A DNA stretch of 59,745 nt from Gnetum montanum (lineage: Eukaryota > Streptophyta > Gnetopsida > Gnetales > Gnetaceae): positions 5,399-65,143 of the forward strand of contig MNCI01027444.1 in assembly GCA_015680685.1 (NCBI GenBank), written 5' to 3'. Positions 1 through 11,227 of this stretch are shown here, in pieces. Under the pieces are notes generated by a model. That model had not been told where the DNA came from. It was given only the letters and a program-made list of their open reading frames with translations, and did no database searches. Within the stretch, counting starts at the first letter, position 1. Each line of letters opens with the position of its first letter. A program made the translations under genes and the position numbers.

Positions 1-276
1 AGAGCATACCTCTGGTTGCTTAAAAGGTAAGGATCGGTTGATGCAGACACACAATGGAAGGTAGGTACATTGGGAAGGGTTAGGCAGAAAAAATTGCAAA
101 AACTCCCCTCAGTTTGGATTCCAAATGATGAAAATTTCAAAGTGCATCAGGTGTATATATAGGGATTAGGTGCTACGTTGATGGGGCCGCATATACGCAG
201 CCGTGTATAAGCAGGGGGCTGCATATACGGGGTCCCATATACGCAGGGGTGTGCACCCGTTGACCAACATTGACCA
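1..276 (-). repeat. E1 3' LTR, U3 part only (window edge)
   Basis: The right end is placed at 276 because on the minus strand a purine-rich GTGGGT precedes TGGTCAATG there. A TATA-like CTATATATAC lies about 115 bp further in, near 150-165, matching the TG-to-TATA spacing of the LTR at 8150-9034. Both LTRs share a core reading GTTGAnGGGGCCGC next to GCATATACGC motifs. Outside that core I could not align the two LTRs by eye, so the boundary is provisional and the pair may belong to different subfamilies. Confidence 0.45.
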
Positions 277-1870
277 ACCCACAAAAAGCTTGAAATGATG
301 AATTTGAAATGCCAAATTGGGATGGTTGAAGTGTGTGAGAGGCTCGGACATGGCTGAGGACAGGAGGAGGAAAATTGGGACTTGAAAAAAAGTCAAAAAT
401 AGGAGAACATGACTCAAAAAGAACTCCGTGGGGAATAAATAGAGATATGGGACCCTGAAACTAGTCAACCATGAAATCCAAAGGATGGGAGGCTTAACAA
501 GTAGGACCAAGGATATGTAGGTGGGTCCTCCCCATAGTAGGCCATAGCCTTAGTAGCCCCTACATATCTCCAACACCGGGGTCTGTGGGCCCTGGGGCCA
601 GAAATGGTGGTTTCCAGTTAAGAATCCTACCCTAGACATCCCACCAAGACATGAGAGGCCCATGGAAACCATGATGAACTTCCGCAACATAAGACGAGCA
701 GTGAGGTGAGTGATGGAGGGAATTGGGAAAGAGAGAGAGACGAGGAAATGGAATTCTGATCGTCAATCACATGAAATCCCATGTGCAATTGTGGTTAAGT
801 GACTTGGTAGAACCATTCCTGAGTTTAGACCCAAAACCATCTGCATTCAGTGACATCACAGCAGCAGACGAAGTCCCGACCATCCCCCAAAGAAGTAGGA
901 ATGCACCCATAGAGAACCACCACTCCAACAAATGTGAGAGAAAGGAAGTGAAATGGGATGAAGTTAGAGGGGACCAAGGAAGTCCCACAACTAGTGCTTG
1001 TGGCCCATGAGAGGTGGTCTAAGGGGTGTGCTTTGAATTCCCACATAGTGATTCGTTTTTCTTTTCTTTTTTGGGAAAGCCTCATCATGCAAAGACCCAT
1101 GCATGTACGCATGCATTCGACCAAGCAGTGTGCTTTGAATCCTCATGTTTATTTCTTTTCTTTTGTCTTTTTCATTTTTTTTTTTGAATTTTTCGATGAG
1201 GACCACACCATGCAAGGTCAAACTACCCAGAAGCTTCCTTGGAGAGAAGAATGTGGAGTAGTAGGAATTTCAGAAGAACATACCAACAACCCAGGGGATA
1301 AGACAGAGTGACGAATATTGCATTCCCCTTGAAGTCACACCTGATTCAAACCATTGGGTCATCCCTAAGTTTGGAAACTACACAAGTCACACATTAATTA
1401 TAATGTTTTTAATTGAAGGGGTTGCATGTTTGCAATAGAAGGAAAATCATGGAGTGGGTGAATGGGTGGATGACGTGAACTCACTACCGATCTTATGAGT
1501 GGAAAATAGACGTAAAGTCCAAAGACAACCATGCGAGAACAGGAACCAGACAACTAGGTGGACTAGTCTACATTACCCATTGCAATGAAAAATCATCCAC
1601 ACTAGACATCTGAAGATAATAAGACGACGTATTAGCAATTACGTGAAAATGAAACACACATAAAGAAATAAAAAATAATTAAAAAAAGGAAAAAATGTAC
1701 AAAGAATTTGCAAACGTATGAACGATGTTGAAAAATAAAAAGTGTAAAACAAAAAGATGTAAAACAAAAAATTGCAAAATAGTGAGGGGTGTACTGGAAT
1801 GTATCAGCAAGGATGACGGTCTCCCCAACGACTGGGTGGAAAGGAGGAGACGTGAAAATGGAGCGAAGTT
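277..1870 (-). other. E1 3' untranslated region between integrase and 3' LTR
   Basis: About 1.6 kb without a convincing reading frame; the short ORFs here look accidental. Several blocks are shared with E3 (49000-51060): the stretch around 510-590 resembles 50310-50360, 1300-1500 resembles 49430-49600, and a two-copy repeat at 1018-1220 resembles 49680-49860. In Athila elements this interval can hold an env-like ORF; none is visible here. Confidence 0.7.
1018..1220 (-). repeat. Two-copy repeat of about 105 bp in E1 3' untranslated region
   Basis: Two blocks carry the same landmarks in the same order: GTGTGCTTTGAAT, a run of T/C-rich sequence, then a CATGCAAAG/CATGCAAGG end. They start near 1026 and 1129. 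The same two-copy arrangement occurs in E3 at 49680-49860, so it predates the split of these copies. Confidence 0.6.
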
Positions 1871-1879
1871 GTCCTAGTG

Positions 1880-3053
1880 ATGATGAGGCAGTTGCACTGG
1901 TTGAGTGGAGTTCACGGAAAGGTTTCAGTTGTTGGCAATTGACTAACTGTGTTTTGGTAGGGTCCTTAGGTTTGTGGATAAGCAAGGCCCTAGATTGGAA
2001 GGTTTTAGAGACAATGTAAGGTCCCTCCCATAGTGTTTGAAACTTGGTCGGTTGAGATACATGTGAGGGGCTCAAATACAACACCTTGTCTCCACATCTA
2101 AAGGTGACCTTCTGAATCCTAAGATCATGTCATTTTTTGTTATAGGCCTTGTGGATCTCATTTGAAGATAGGGCCACTAATCAGTTTTCATCTAGCACAC
2201 TTAAATTGATGAGTCGTTCATGTTGTGCGAGTGGGAGGTCAAGGCCTAAGTCACTAGCGATGGATAGTGTGCGGAGTTTGGCCTGAATTGGAAGTTTTGG
2301 TAACTTTCTGTAGACTAACTCATAGGGAAAGTACCCTACAGGAAGTTTCCAAGTGGAGCGATAGGCCCATAGGGCATTGTTAAGTTTAGTACTCCAATCC
2401 CTCCTGTATTTGCTGATGGTTCCGGTAAAGGTCTTGGTGATCTCCCTATTGGTGACTTCGGCCTGCCCATTGGCTTGGGAGTGGTAGGGAGTTGTAAATT
2501 TATGGGTGACCCCCAAGTTTTGTATGAGTTTTCAAAAAGTGACACCCATAAAATGAGTCCCATTATCATAAATGAGTGCACATGGCACTCCAAACCTGTT
2601 AATGATTTCTTGTTGGACAAATCGTGCAACGGTGTTGGAAGAATAGTTGACAACAACTACCACTTCTGCCCACTTTGTATAGTAGTCCACAGCTATGATG
2701 ATGTATGCCTTTCCATTCGACAAGGGTGTGATGGGTCCCATGAAGTTGATACCCCAAATGTCGAAGGGCTCCATTGGTTGGATCCACTATTGAGGTCCCT
2801 CCAACTGTGTCGACATCCCATCATCTTTTTGGCATTGTTTGCAGGAGCAGGTGAACCATTGTGCATCCCTAAAAATTATGGACCAATAATACCCTACAAG
2901 CAAGATATTAATGGTTGTGCGGCATCTAGCATAGTGGCCCCCACAAGTGCCCTCATGAGCATATTGGAGGATGCGCAGTGTATCATCATCTAGGACATAC
3001 CATCGAACTAGGACATCTACGCACACCTTGTAAAGGTGATCATTATTTTCCAT
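1880..3053 (-). pseudogene. E1 integrase (zinc domain, DDE core, C-terminal domain)
   Basis: Integrase joins the element's DNA ends to host DNA. From the N-terminus: an H2C2 zinc domain (His in YAHEGTCGGH, Cys in CKQC), then the catalytic core with [15 protein letters not shown] and NREITK, then a C-terminal region with ALWAYRST and a WEGPYIV motif near 2000. The first catalytic Asp is Asn (WGINFMG where E3 has WGIDFMG); the second Asp (YDNG) and the Glu are kept. Frame is broken by stops near 2517 and 2786. It is the last part of pol. It cannot be catalytic as it stands. Confidence 0.9.
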
Positions 3054-3077
3054 GAAATGCTTGGCCTTATGGAGAAA

Positions 3078-3677
3078 CTACTGTTTCTGTCGATGGTTCC
3101 ACTTCTTTGGAAGCTCCTTGGTTGTGAGGTAGGTAAGGATGTGGTTGAACCAAGGGGAGTCCTTGGACAGTTGTGGATTGACTACCCCTACAAAGAGGAG
3201 TTCATCTAGAAATTGGTCAGAGAGGAGCTTCTCCTCTTTTGTGTCATGCCATCGTAACTGAGACAAGTGGTCAACTACCACATTCTTGGTCCCCTTCTAA
3301 TCTACCATGGTGAGATCAAACTCCTGAAGAATCACCAGCCACCGGATGATGCGTGGACTTACCGTTGGTTTGTTTATCAGGAACCGAATAGCATTATGGT
3401 CAATATGCATAAACACCTTGTATCCAAGCACATAGTGCCGTAATTTGTCCAAGGCGAACACCACCGCCATCAACTCCTTTTTGATGGTGGTGTAGTTGAG
3501 TTGAGCACCCACAATGCCACGGCTTGCAGAGTGGATATAATATGGACGTTTTTGATCATCACACTGTGTAAGCATGGCTCCCAAGGCATAGTTGGATGCA
3601 TCCGTCATGATGTGGAAGGGCCTGGACCAATCAAGTGCTCGTAGAATCAAAGTTTCTATGAGTTTCTTTTTAAGCAA
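3078..3677 (-). pseudogene. E1 RNase H domain and linker to integrase
   Basis: RNase H removes the RNA strand during reverse transcription. The catalytic Asp in HIMTDASNYALG, the Glu in KKELMAVVFALDK and the Asp in HIDHNAIRFL are all visible. The following linker VVDHLSQLRW to LTTKELPKKW leads to the integrase zinc domain and is typical of Athila/Tat pol. One stop (near 3297) separates the RNase H proper from the linker. Confidence 0.9.
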
Positions 3678-3689
3678 TTGGAATGCATA

Positions 3690-4530
3690 TTTTCATTCCT
3701 TGGTCCAGACGAATCGAGCATCCTTCTTTGTAAGTTCTACCAACAGCTTGGCGATCTTTCAGAAGTTTTCAATGAATCACCGGTAGTAACTAGTGTGGCC
3801 AAGGAATGACCAAACATCTTTTATGATACTTAGTTTGCAGGTGATTCCTTGGATGACCCTGATCTTTTTAGGATCCATGCTAATCCCTATTTGTGAGATG
3901 CGGTGCCCCAACACAATGCCTTCTTGAACCATCAAACGGCTTTTCTACCAATTGAGCCATAGATTAGTGTCTACACACCTTTTTAGAACCTGCTCAAGAT
4001 GGTCCAGGGCTTGCTTGAATGTGGGCCCATAGGTAGAGAAGTCATCCATGAAGACCTCTACCCCATTGCTGATTTGTTGCTAGAAGATGCTTAGAACAAG
4101 GCATTGGAACGTAGTAGGCACATTGCACAGGACAAAGGGCATCTTCTTATATGCGAAAGTCCCCCATGGACTTGTGAACATTGTTTTGGCATGGTCCTCT
4201 GGTGCTATTTGGATTTGGTTATATCCACTATAACCATCCAAAAAGCTGTAATACCAGTGCCCTGCGATGGTGTCTAACACCTGGTCCACAAATGGAAGTG
4301 GAAAGTGTTTCTTGAATGTAGCCATGTTGAGCAACTGGAAATTAATATGGACCCTCCATTTTCCACCTTTCTTTGGCACGATAATGAGTGGGCTAACCCA
4401 TTTTCTATCGACAATAGAATAGATGAACCCCTCCTTTAGCAATTACTCAATTTCATCTTTGATGACCTGCTTCAATTTGGGGTTCAATCATCTTTGTGCT
4501 TGTCATCATGGCTTCATGGAGGGGTCAATA
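3690..4530 (-). pseudogene. E1 reverse transcriptase domain
   Basis: Motifs in order: KEGFIYSIVDRKWVSP, VPKKGGKWRVHINFQLLN, LDGYSGYNQIQIAPEDH, FTSPWGTFAYKKMPF, then the catalytic FMDD box at 4041-4052 (minus), followed by the thumb motif VLGHRIS. The two catalytic Asp are intact. Stops occur, for example just after the LSIF motif near 4080 and in the thumb, so no full-length product is possible. It continues from protease upstream and into RNase H downstream. Confidence 0.9.
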
Positions 4531-4535
4531 TAGAT

Positions 4536-4868
4536 CTAATGCTGGCAAACCCTAGGATCAACTCCAGTCAACTCAGGATATGACCATGCAAACGCAACAA
4601 TCCATTTGTTTACCACCTTCAGCAATCTCTTCTTTTGTTCAGGAGCAAGGGTGGCATTGATAATTACCAGCTTTACATTTTGCAAAAATGCATATTCTAA
4701 GTGAGCCGGTAAAGACTTTAGCTCTAGGGGCTCTTGTTTGAAGCTCTCATGGATTTTCAACTTCCCCCAGTCATCACGGTCATCAACAATGGAGACCTGT
4801 TGATGAACCTCTTCCATTTCATCCATGCTTTCAATGTAGGCTTGTACAAGCCCCTCATATAGTTCCAT
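4536..4868 (-). pseudogene. E1 protease-RT linker
   Basis: An acidic linker of about 110 residues between protease and RT. It includes LKSLPAHLEYAFL and LLKVVNKWIVAFAWSYPEL, ending in GVDPRVCQH, the region just before RT in Athila/Tat elements. E2 and E3 carry the same linker (near 21900 and 46080). No catalytic role is expected. Confidence 0.8.
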
Positions 4869-4946
4869 ACATAATGTGATACTAGTAGGATTAGCTATCA
4901 GCCACTGGGTGCCTTCTTGGTTAGTGGCTGCTATGTATAGGCACTA

Positions 4947-5516
4947 CTAAACAGGTGATTCCTTGGTACATCGACTGCATGCTTGAATGGATATCCGCTT
5001 AGCGAACCATAACTGCTGCACAAAGTTGCACCCTAAGTCACTGTACACGATGCATGGAACGTGCTTCTTCTCAATCTTCTTGAAAGGATTTTCCTTTGAA
5101 ATTTCAAGAGACAAATCTTGAAGTCCTAGTCGTGCATCCATCGCGCTTAGCCAGGCTCTTCCCATGATGATTGGGAAGTTCCCCTTGCATTTCTCCACAC
5201 AGATGACCAGGAAATCAGCAAGATAGGACCACCCACAAATAGTGGTCATAATGTCCTCCACCAATCCCAAGGTAACAATGATGGATTGGTCTGCTAACTC
5301 AAGCCGGATGTTACTCTTCTTTAGCGGGGGAAAGTTCCAGTTCTTGTACATATCATGAGAGATCAAATTGATCCTTGACCCCGAGTCTAGAAGAGCTTTG
5401 CATGGCTCATTTCCTGCCACCTGAAGATAGATGAGGGTGCTTCCCAGATCAGGCAATTTTTGGGGAAGATGACCTACCTTGATCCAGTCGATCACGGCAT
5501 GTGTGAGCATGACCAT
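4947..5516 (-). pseudogene. E1 aspartic protease domain
   Basis: Retroviral-type aspartic protease that would cut the Gag-Pol polyprotein. The active-site triad is Asp-Ser-Gly in LLDSGSRINLIS, encoded at 5379-5387. It is followed by LVEDIMTTICGWSYLADFLVI and the IIMGRAWL motif near the C-terminus of the fold. E1 is the only family copy here that keeps the DSG triad: E2 has DLG and E3 has DFG. About 190 residues are open. Confidence 0.9.
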
Positions 5517-5539
5517 CTGGACATTGAAGTGTGGTTGGC

Positions 5540-8001
5540 TTGAAGGCTACTCGAGCGGTGGAATAGTAGAGGTGCCTGAAGGTTTAGAGGCACTGGCCAT
5601 AGGTGTATATGAGGGTATGTTTGGATTATTGGGCTGAAAAAAAGGACGCTTTCGTGGCTTGGGCTTTGGTCAACTCGGCTAAGGTGCCAGTTGTAAGTTA
5701 ATAGCCCTCGTAGCATTTCGTTGTTGTGGCTGTGGCAGTATCTCTCCCTGCATTGATGGAGCAAGTGGCAGCTAAGTGGGATGTGGTGGAGGAGTGGCAA
5801 GAGAAGGTGATGGAGGATAGAAGAGATGTGGGCTCTCCCCCCTAGGTGATGGAGATTGAGATCTAAAATACTCTTGGGGGTGGTAATGACTTTGAAAGAC
5901 TGCATGACTGGAAGAGTCCCATGGAGAGACCGGTTGCTAAACATAGTACCCATAAGAATCTAGTTGTTTGTAAGGGTAATGCTGCCTTGGAGGTGGCATC
6001 CCCCATGCTTGTGGTTGCTACCACTATTGGAAGTATTTGTACGATTGCAGTGGCACTCCACTTGGATAATATCCTTGCTGCTACTAGTGGAACCACCTAG
6101 AATTTCCTTGTGGATAAGGTAACCTTCGGGGTGTTTGCCACTGTGCTAAGTGAGGGTTCAATGCGTACACCCCAGACTCTTGAAGATGTGACACCATAGG
6201 ACAACATCCCTTAGGATGTTTATATTGGCATATGTCACATTCATCATCCTCCTTAGTGTCAGAGTCTACAACCTACTCTGCTATAGCAACTTTGCGCTTA
6301 CCCTTATGTTGGGCATGTTCAACTTCCTTCTTCTTGTGCCGAGCATGATCATTACCTTGTTCTCTAGACTCTTCTGCAATTTTCAGCACACTTTGGAATT
6401 TTTCGTCCAAAGATTCCCACATCTTATCCACCTTTGCCAATATTTCAAATGCAAACTTTTGTAACAGAAAAGTCTTTTAATTCACTATTTCTTCTAATGG
6501 TGATTCATCCTCCTCATCACAAAATTGTACTTCCCTTTTTCTGAGGGAAGGATCTCAGTTGAATTCTTCTGCACTCTCCTTTTTTCTAAGTTCTCCTTCC
6601 TCCTTGGCCACCTATTCAATGAGGCAATGCAATTGATGGGCCCTTAGCTTCGATACTCGTCCCTAGGCGTACATCCCAAGGGTCTTTCACATTTCAAAAC
6701 GGAGCCCATCAATGATGTGGCGAAGCTATGCCCACTAGGAATAATCATGACTAGGGCACTGATGCAACAATGAGTAGTACCTGCTCATGGCATCATCCAA
6801 GGGTTCATGATTCCCTTGTTTCCAGCCTTGGATTTGTTGTCTCAGATTCGCCACTCTAGAGTACATTTGATACTTGTCATTGAAAATTTCAAGCATCATA
6901 CTCCATCTTCTGATTGATTCCGGCTCTAAGGACCAGTACCAACTTTCAACTTCTTTGGTGATTGTGCAAGGGAACAACTTCAGCTTTTGCCAATCATTGT
7001 CAATGTTCTGCAGGGTGCAGGCATCATAGAATGCCTACAGGTGAGTCTGTGGATCACAGTTGTATCCTCCTTCAAATCTAGGGATGTTGTTCATATCAAC
7101 GCACTTGATTCAACTATCCTTCATGTGCCTACTAAGGATTTGGACTGCCTCTGCTATCTGGAGCATGCTCCGAGTAGCCAACAATAGCTCATCCGAATCA
7201 TAGTCCTACTAAGGACCATGATGTCTATGATGATTTTGGTGGCCCCTCCTTTCATGACAGTGAGGTTTGTGCGATTGGTCACACATTTCCTCACACTGTT
7301 CCTTTCAAACCTTTTTACCATCATCATTTCACTCCTTTCTACCCCTGTTATGATTTGAGCCTAAGTTGGATGAAGGTGTAGGAGAGCAAGAGGATGGAGA
7401 AGAAGGAGAGGTATCACCACTGTTCCTGTGTTGATCTACCCCTCTACCCTGATGACAGCCTCGATCAACCTGCCCATCCTTGCTATGTGACCCTCCATCC
7501 CCTTGAGGATCTTGGTCACTTAGAGGCTTGTTCTGAATGATGGACTAAAGGACCTGCTACCCCAGGGGAAGTTTAATTGAATGGGTATCATGAAAGATGG
7601 GATCCCCATCGTCTTGCAGCCCTTGCGAGAATAAGGGATTATTGAATTATTTCCCCTTCAGGTTTTCATATCTATCCGTTGTTGTGGGTCTCATGCTCGT
7701 TGAGCCTCAGTGGGACGATAGTCCAGGTAGTCATGGTCCTCCATGACATACTCCACTTCACAATCCTAGATGCCTAGTCAGCCAAGATTGTGGAATAGCA
7801 TCGTAGGAGCCGATTGGTCAGGTGGTAGCATGATGTTGCCCTCCATGTTCCACCATCGTAGATGCTCGCCTGATGTAGGATGAAAGTGAAGTCAGGGACA
7901 TAATCATTGGGATGCTTGTACACCACCCGACATTCTTGTGGCACTGGTGGGTTGGATACCTCTCTCCTATGAGAAGACATATTGGACGTTAGATGGTCCA
8001 T
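5540..8001 (-). pseudogene. E1 gag (capsid domain, basic region, CCHC-like knuckle, P/Q-rich tail)
   Basis: Gag would form the particle and bind RNA. The N-terminus lies near 7985 (MSSHRREV). It is followed by a Ser/His/Arg-rich stretch at 7200-7450, a Retrotrans_gag-like domain with ITKEVESWYWSLEPESIRRW and NDKYQMYSRVANLR at 6735-6977, and a coiled-coil-like Glu/Lys region. Next comes a Cys-His motif CDICQYKHPKGCCP at about 6200-6240, then a Pro/Gln/Tyr-rich tail running into protease. Stops interrupt it in several places. The same order is found in E2 and E3. Confidence 0.8.
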
Positions 8002-8127
8002 GTAATCAATGTATCTTACTATTTACTTTAATCTACCTAGCGTGAGTGAATGTTTCTATCATGGGTTCGTTCCAACAACTTAAATGATAATTTCACTAAG
8101 GTTAGATGACACATGTGAGACTAACAG

Positions 8128-8145
8128 TCCCCAAAAACGGTGCCA
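8128..8145 (-). other. E1 primer-binding site, tRNA-Asp-like
   Basis: On the minus strand TGGCACCGTTTTTGGGGA lies four bases inside the 5' LTR end. It matches the 3' end complement of plant tRNA-Asp (TGGCGCCGTTGCCGGGGA, the usual Athila/Tat primer site) at 14 of 18 positions. The mismatches look like decay. Confidence 0.75.
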
Positions 8146-8149
8146 ATGA

Positions 8150-9034
8150 TGAGCGGCTAGGTACCCTTACATCCAACCATACAAATCACGGGCGTTCACA
8201 TGTGACTTGGTCAAAATCCGTAGACTGTAAGCACTTAACATACACCAGACTCTAACCAGTGAAACCTTGGGTTAGAACGGTCATTGCCTTCCTAATCTCA
8301 CTTGTGATGTTCTGTTTGCGATGGTTAAGTGAGATTAAGGCTAATGATTTTTATAGATTTTTACTTATCTTTTGGCGGCTAATTAAGGTATGAAAAGTAA
8401 GGAATAAACTATTATCTAATCTATAATTATCCTATATTGTACTCTAACTATTCCTAGAATAAGTATCTGATCCCATCTTCAGAGCACGTTCTGAGCATCT
8501 CCTAACACTTTTGGGTTACCAAAAGTTAAGCATCACTGGGTTTACCAAGTGTTTGATTTACGTTCGAGATGGTCGTACTTATGGCCTTTACGAACTACGA
8601 ATCAATGATAGCGATTGAGATAACAATAATAGAAACTTAAGTAATTAACAAAGCATAAACATATTAAACTACTGAATGCATAAAATAGCTAATTCCAAAT
8701 GTTTCAAGGAATGCTTGAATAGTTCGTCTTTATTGTCGTCACGCCAATGGGTTCAGGTACATCAACGCTCAAATAAAAAGCCGATCACTTTTCTTACACC
8801 TATTGCAGGCATTTGGAAAATATTCTATCTCCTATGGGAGCAAATTGCAAGAGCTTCGTTACAACGAATTGAAAGGTACCTAAATGAGGAGGAAGGCCCT
8901 CTTATTTATAGGCCAAAATAGGCTCCATGTAAATGGGGCCACATCGATGCATGAAAGGCTATGTTGACGGGGCCGCGTCGACACGACCGCATATACGCGG
9001 CCTAGTCGACGCATCGACTAATCACACTTCATCA
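8150..9034 (-). repeat. E1 5' LTR
   Basis: Minus-strand LTR starting TGATGAAG at 9034 and ending CA at 8150. It holds U3 motifs GCATATACGCGG (about 8990-9000), a TATA box in GGCCTATAAATAAG near 8911-8925, the conserved family core TTTATTTGAGC with ACAATAAAGACGAA (near 8725-8790), and the family end GGGTACCTAGCCGCTCA next to the primer site. Right of 9034 the sequence switches to the 3' region of another element, which fixes the outer boundary. Confidence 0.8.
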
Positions 9035-10150
9035 CTCTCTCTTCAGCTACTAGAGAACTTGGATGTCAATTTTGTCTAGAGTATTCAATTCTATTATCAT
9101 GAACATCGAATTTTTTAAAAGGTTGTACATTTGTACACTTGGGCACTTAGAATCTGCTTGTTCCATTTGAGTTTGTCTACATGTCAATCAATAATCCCAT
9201 ACCTTCACAATATTTTGTAAAGAACTTGTTCCTCCTCTTATTCACTCAAGGATGAGTTTTCATTCACTTGTGGAGATATGAGGAATTGTATTTTGTAGTG
9301 CTCTAATGTTAGAGCCACAATGTTAGGTATCCGATATTGGGCCCCAAGATGCAATGTCTGATATCCAATATTGTAGGGTATGTGCTGGCCTATAAATATA
9401 GTGCTTGGGCACATGGTTTCCATATAGTTTTTTGTCAAAGCTTAGTAGAGCTTTTGTAGCTTGTTTTCTCTAGAGTTAAAATATTTTCCAAAGTGCCCAC
9501 AGCAAGAGTCATTGAATGTATGGATCTTTATTCGAGCACTATTGTACCTGAGCACAGTAGTATGTGTGGCAATAAAGATGCACTTTTTGATCAAACGTTG
9601 TAGCACCTTGGCTAGCTTAAATACTTTATTTTTGTGTTTAATGTTTCATGCAATTTCCTTTAATGCTTCCAAGTAATTAAGCCAAAGTAAGCTAATTAAA
9701 ATTCAATAGCAGTCAATTAATTAAGCACATAAGTACGATTGCTTCGTGCATGCGTATGACTCTTGGTAACCCCAACAACGCGTAACGTTTGGTACCCAGC
9801 AACATTATACGTGTTCAGAATGTGCACAAAAAGTCAGATTGGATACTTATGTTAGGATAGTTAGTTATTAATCAACAATTAGATTAAGTTAAATTGTTAA
9901 TAAATTACGTTTCAATCTGTTCTTAATCATAGACAAAGAAAATATAAAATAATAAAAATCATGTGCATCAATTATACTTAACCATACAATTAAGCTCCAC
10001 AAGTATAGTTGAGAAGACAACAATTGTCACAATTATATTTTACATCTTGGAACCAGTGTACTTAAGAACTTAAGGTTTGTTGAATTCGACCAAATTGCAC
10101 ATGAACGCTTGTGATTTGTATGATTAGGCATAGGGGTACCTTGCTGCTCA
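9035..10150 (+). mobile_element. E6: 3' tail and 3' LTR of a Ty3/gypsy element, cut by E1
   Basis: 9035-9278 aligns with the stretch just before the 3' LTR of E3 (about 50790-51061), including CTATTATCATGAACA and a tail ending in purine-rich TGTGGAGATA. The LTR runs from TG at 9279 to CTCA at 10150 (872 bp). It has TATA box CCTATAAATATAG, the core TCTTTATTCGAGCACTAT, polyA signal AATAAAGATG and end GGGGTACCTTGCTGCTCA, all matching E3. The rest of E6 must lie beyond E1, to the left of the window. Confidence 0.85.
9279..10150 (+). repeat. E6 3' LTR
   Basis: 872 bp, starting TGAGGAATTG after a purine tract and ending GCTGCTCA. U3 has several GATATT/GATATC-type motifs just before the TATA box. 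R/U5 carries AATAAAG and the family U5 blocks ACTTAACCATACAATTA and GATTTGTATGATTAGGC. No primer site follows, as expected for a 3' LTR. Confidence 0.8.
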
Positions 10151-11218
10151 TTGCCTCCTCTAACAAAATGTAAATAAAAATACTTTATCCTTGATGTGTT
10201 TAACCAAACTTTAGCCAAGACTTTTTCTTTTATAGTTTTTCGAAAGAGCCTTTCGTTTATCTAATTCCAAACTTGGTAATAAATCTTGTGCTGCAAAATG
10301 TTTCGAAAATCCCATAGATTGTTGTTTTCTATGCATGCTTCCCTTGCCCTTCCAAATTTCATTGCTTTTGCATTGCAAGACAAAGACATAAATAAAGAAA
10401 TTGTAGATTGGCTTATAATTAATATGTTGGCATTATAGATGGAATACAATTTAGTTTTTATTATAGCCTCTTAGCTTTTGTTAAAGGCTCTCCTTGAAGC
10501 ATTATGAATAGAATATTATTTAGCATTATCAATCTATGAATAGTAGTTGTCCTCTCAACCAAAATTACAAGCATAAATAAAAATAATCTCATTAAACAAA
10601 GTATTATCAAATTAAATTAATTTATTAGTAGTTCAAGAGAAAGTAGCTAGAAAAAAGCTTGACTAAAGCAACTAATGAAAAATTATAAATATTAAAAATA
10701 ATCAAATGAATAAAGAACTGAGAAAAGAAATCAAACTTTAAAAGGTTTCATATGCAAGATCAATTATACAATAGCTTAAAATATATAAGCTTATGATTGT
10801 ACGAATCAACTTTGTTAATTCAATTAGTTTTAAAGTAGAATAAGTTGAAATAGGAAAAGATTTTCTCTATTCAATTATAGAGATACAAGCTAATGTCATT
10901 ATCTCATAGCTGAAAATTGTAGGAGCAGAAGATTCTTCATAGATAAAGAATTTGCAAACTCTAATGACAAAATCGTATTTTAGTTTAATGCCATGAATCG
11001 TATCTTAGGCAACATAATGTCATTATGTTGAAACTTGTAAGAGCAAAAGATTATTCCTGAATAAAGAATTTGCAAACTCTGGTGGTAAAATCGTATTTTA
11101 CTTCGGTGCCATGAATCGAAGAAATTGGAAGAAAATAAAAGATCACAACCTGTAAGCCACTTAAATTGCAAATCCAGCCAAAACACCTGGTAACTTTGTA
11201 AATGGCACTTTTAAAATT
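10151..11218. other. Non-coding AT-rich DNA upstream of the reductase gene
   Basis: About 1.07 kb between E6 and the gene's proximal promoter. Short ORFs on both strands look accidental. The only structure I see is the tandem duplication at 10893-11119. Confidence 0.6.
10893..11119 (+). repeat. Tandem duplication, two copies, 124-bp period
   Basis: Copies begin ATGTCATTAT at 10893 and 11017. Both contain AATTTGCAAACTCT, AAAATCGTATTTTA and TGCCATGAATCG in order, and differ by scattered substitutions and small indels. The array ends about 350 bp before the start codon of the reductase gene. Confidence 0.75.
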
Positions 11219-11227
11219 CATGCCTTG

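Larger units (their letters stand above)
1..9034 (-). mobile_element. E1: Ty3/gypsy LTR retrotransposon (Athila/Tat-like), 3' LTR cut by window edge
   Basis: Read on the minus strand the order is 5' LTR (9034-8150), primer-binding site, gag, protease, RT, RNase H, integrase, long 3' untranslated region and start of a 3' LTR. PR-RT-RH-IN order is that of Ty3/gypsy. RNase H and integrase motifs (NYTTIKKELMAVVFALDK, LTYLTTKELPKKW, GGHYARC, EPFDIWG) are of the non-chromovirus Athila/Tat type; there is no chromodomain. Frames are broken by scattered stops but alignable throughout, so this is the best preserved family copy in the window. It lies inside the 3' untranslated region of a related plus-strand element (9035-10150). 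It is not expected to be mobile. Confidence 0.9.

Noticed and set aside
723-1311. Overlapping ORFs of 95-117 codons on both strands
   Set aside because: They lie in the untranslated 3' region of E1, over a low-complexity T-rich repeat; they share no motif and the E3 counterpart has no matching frame.
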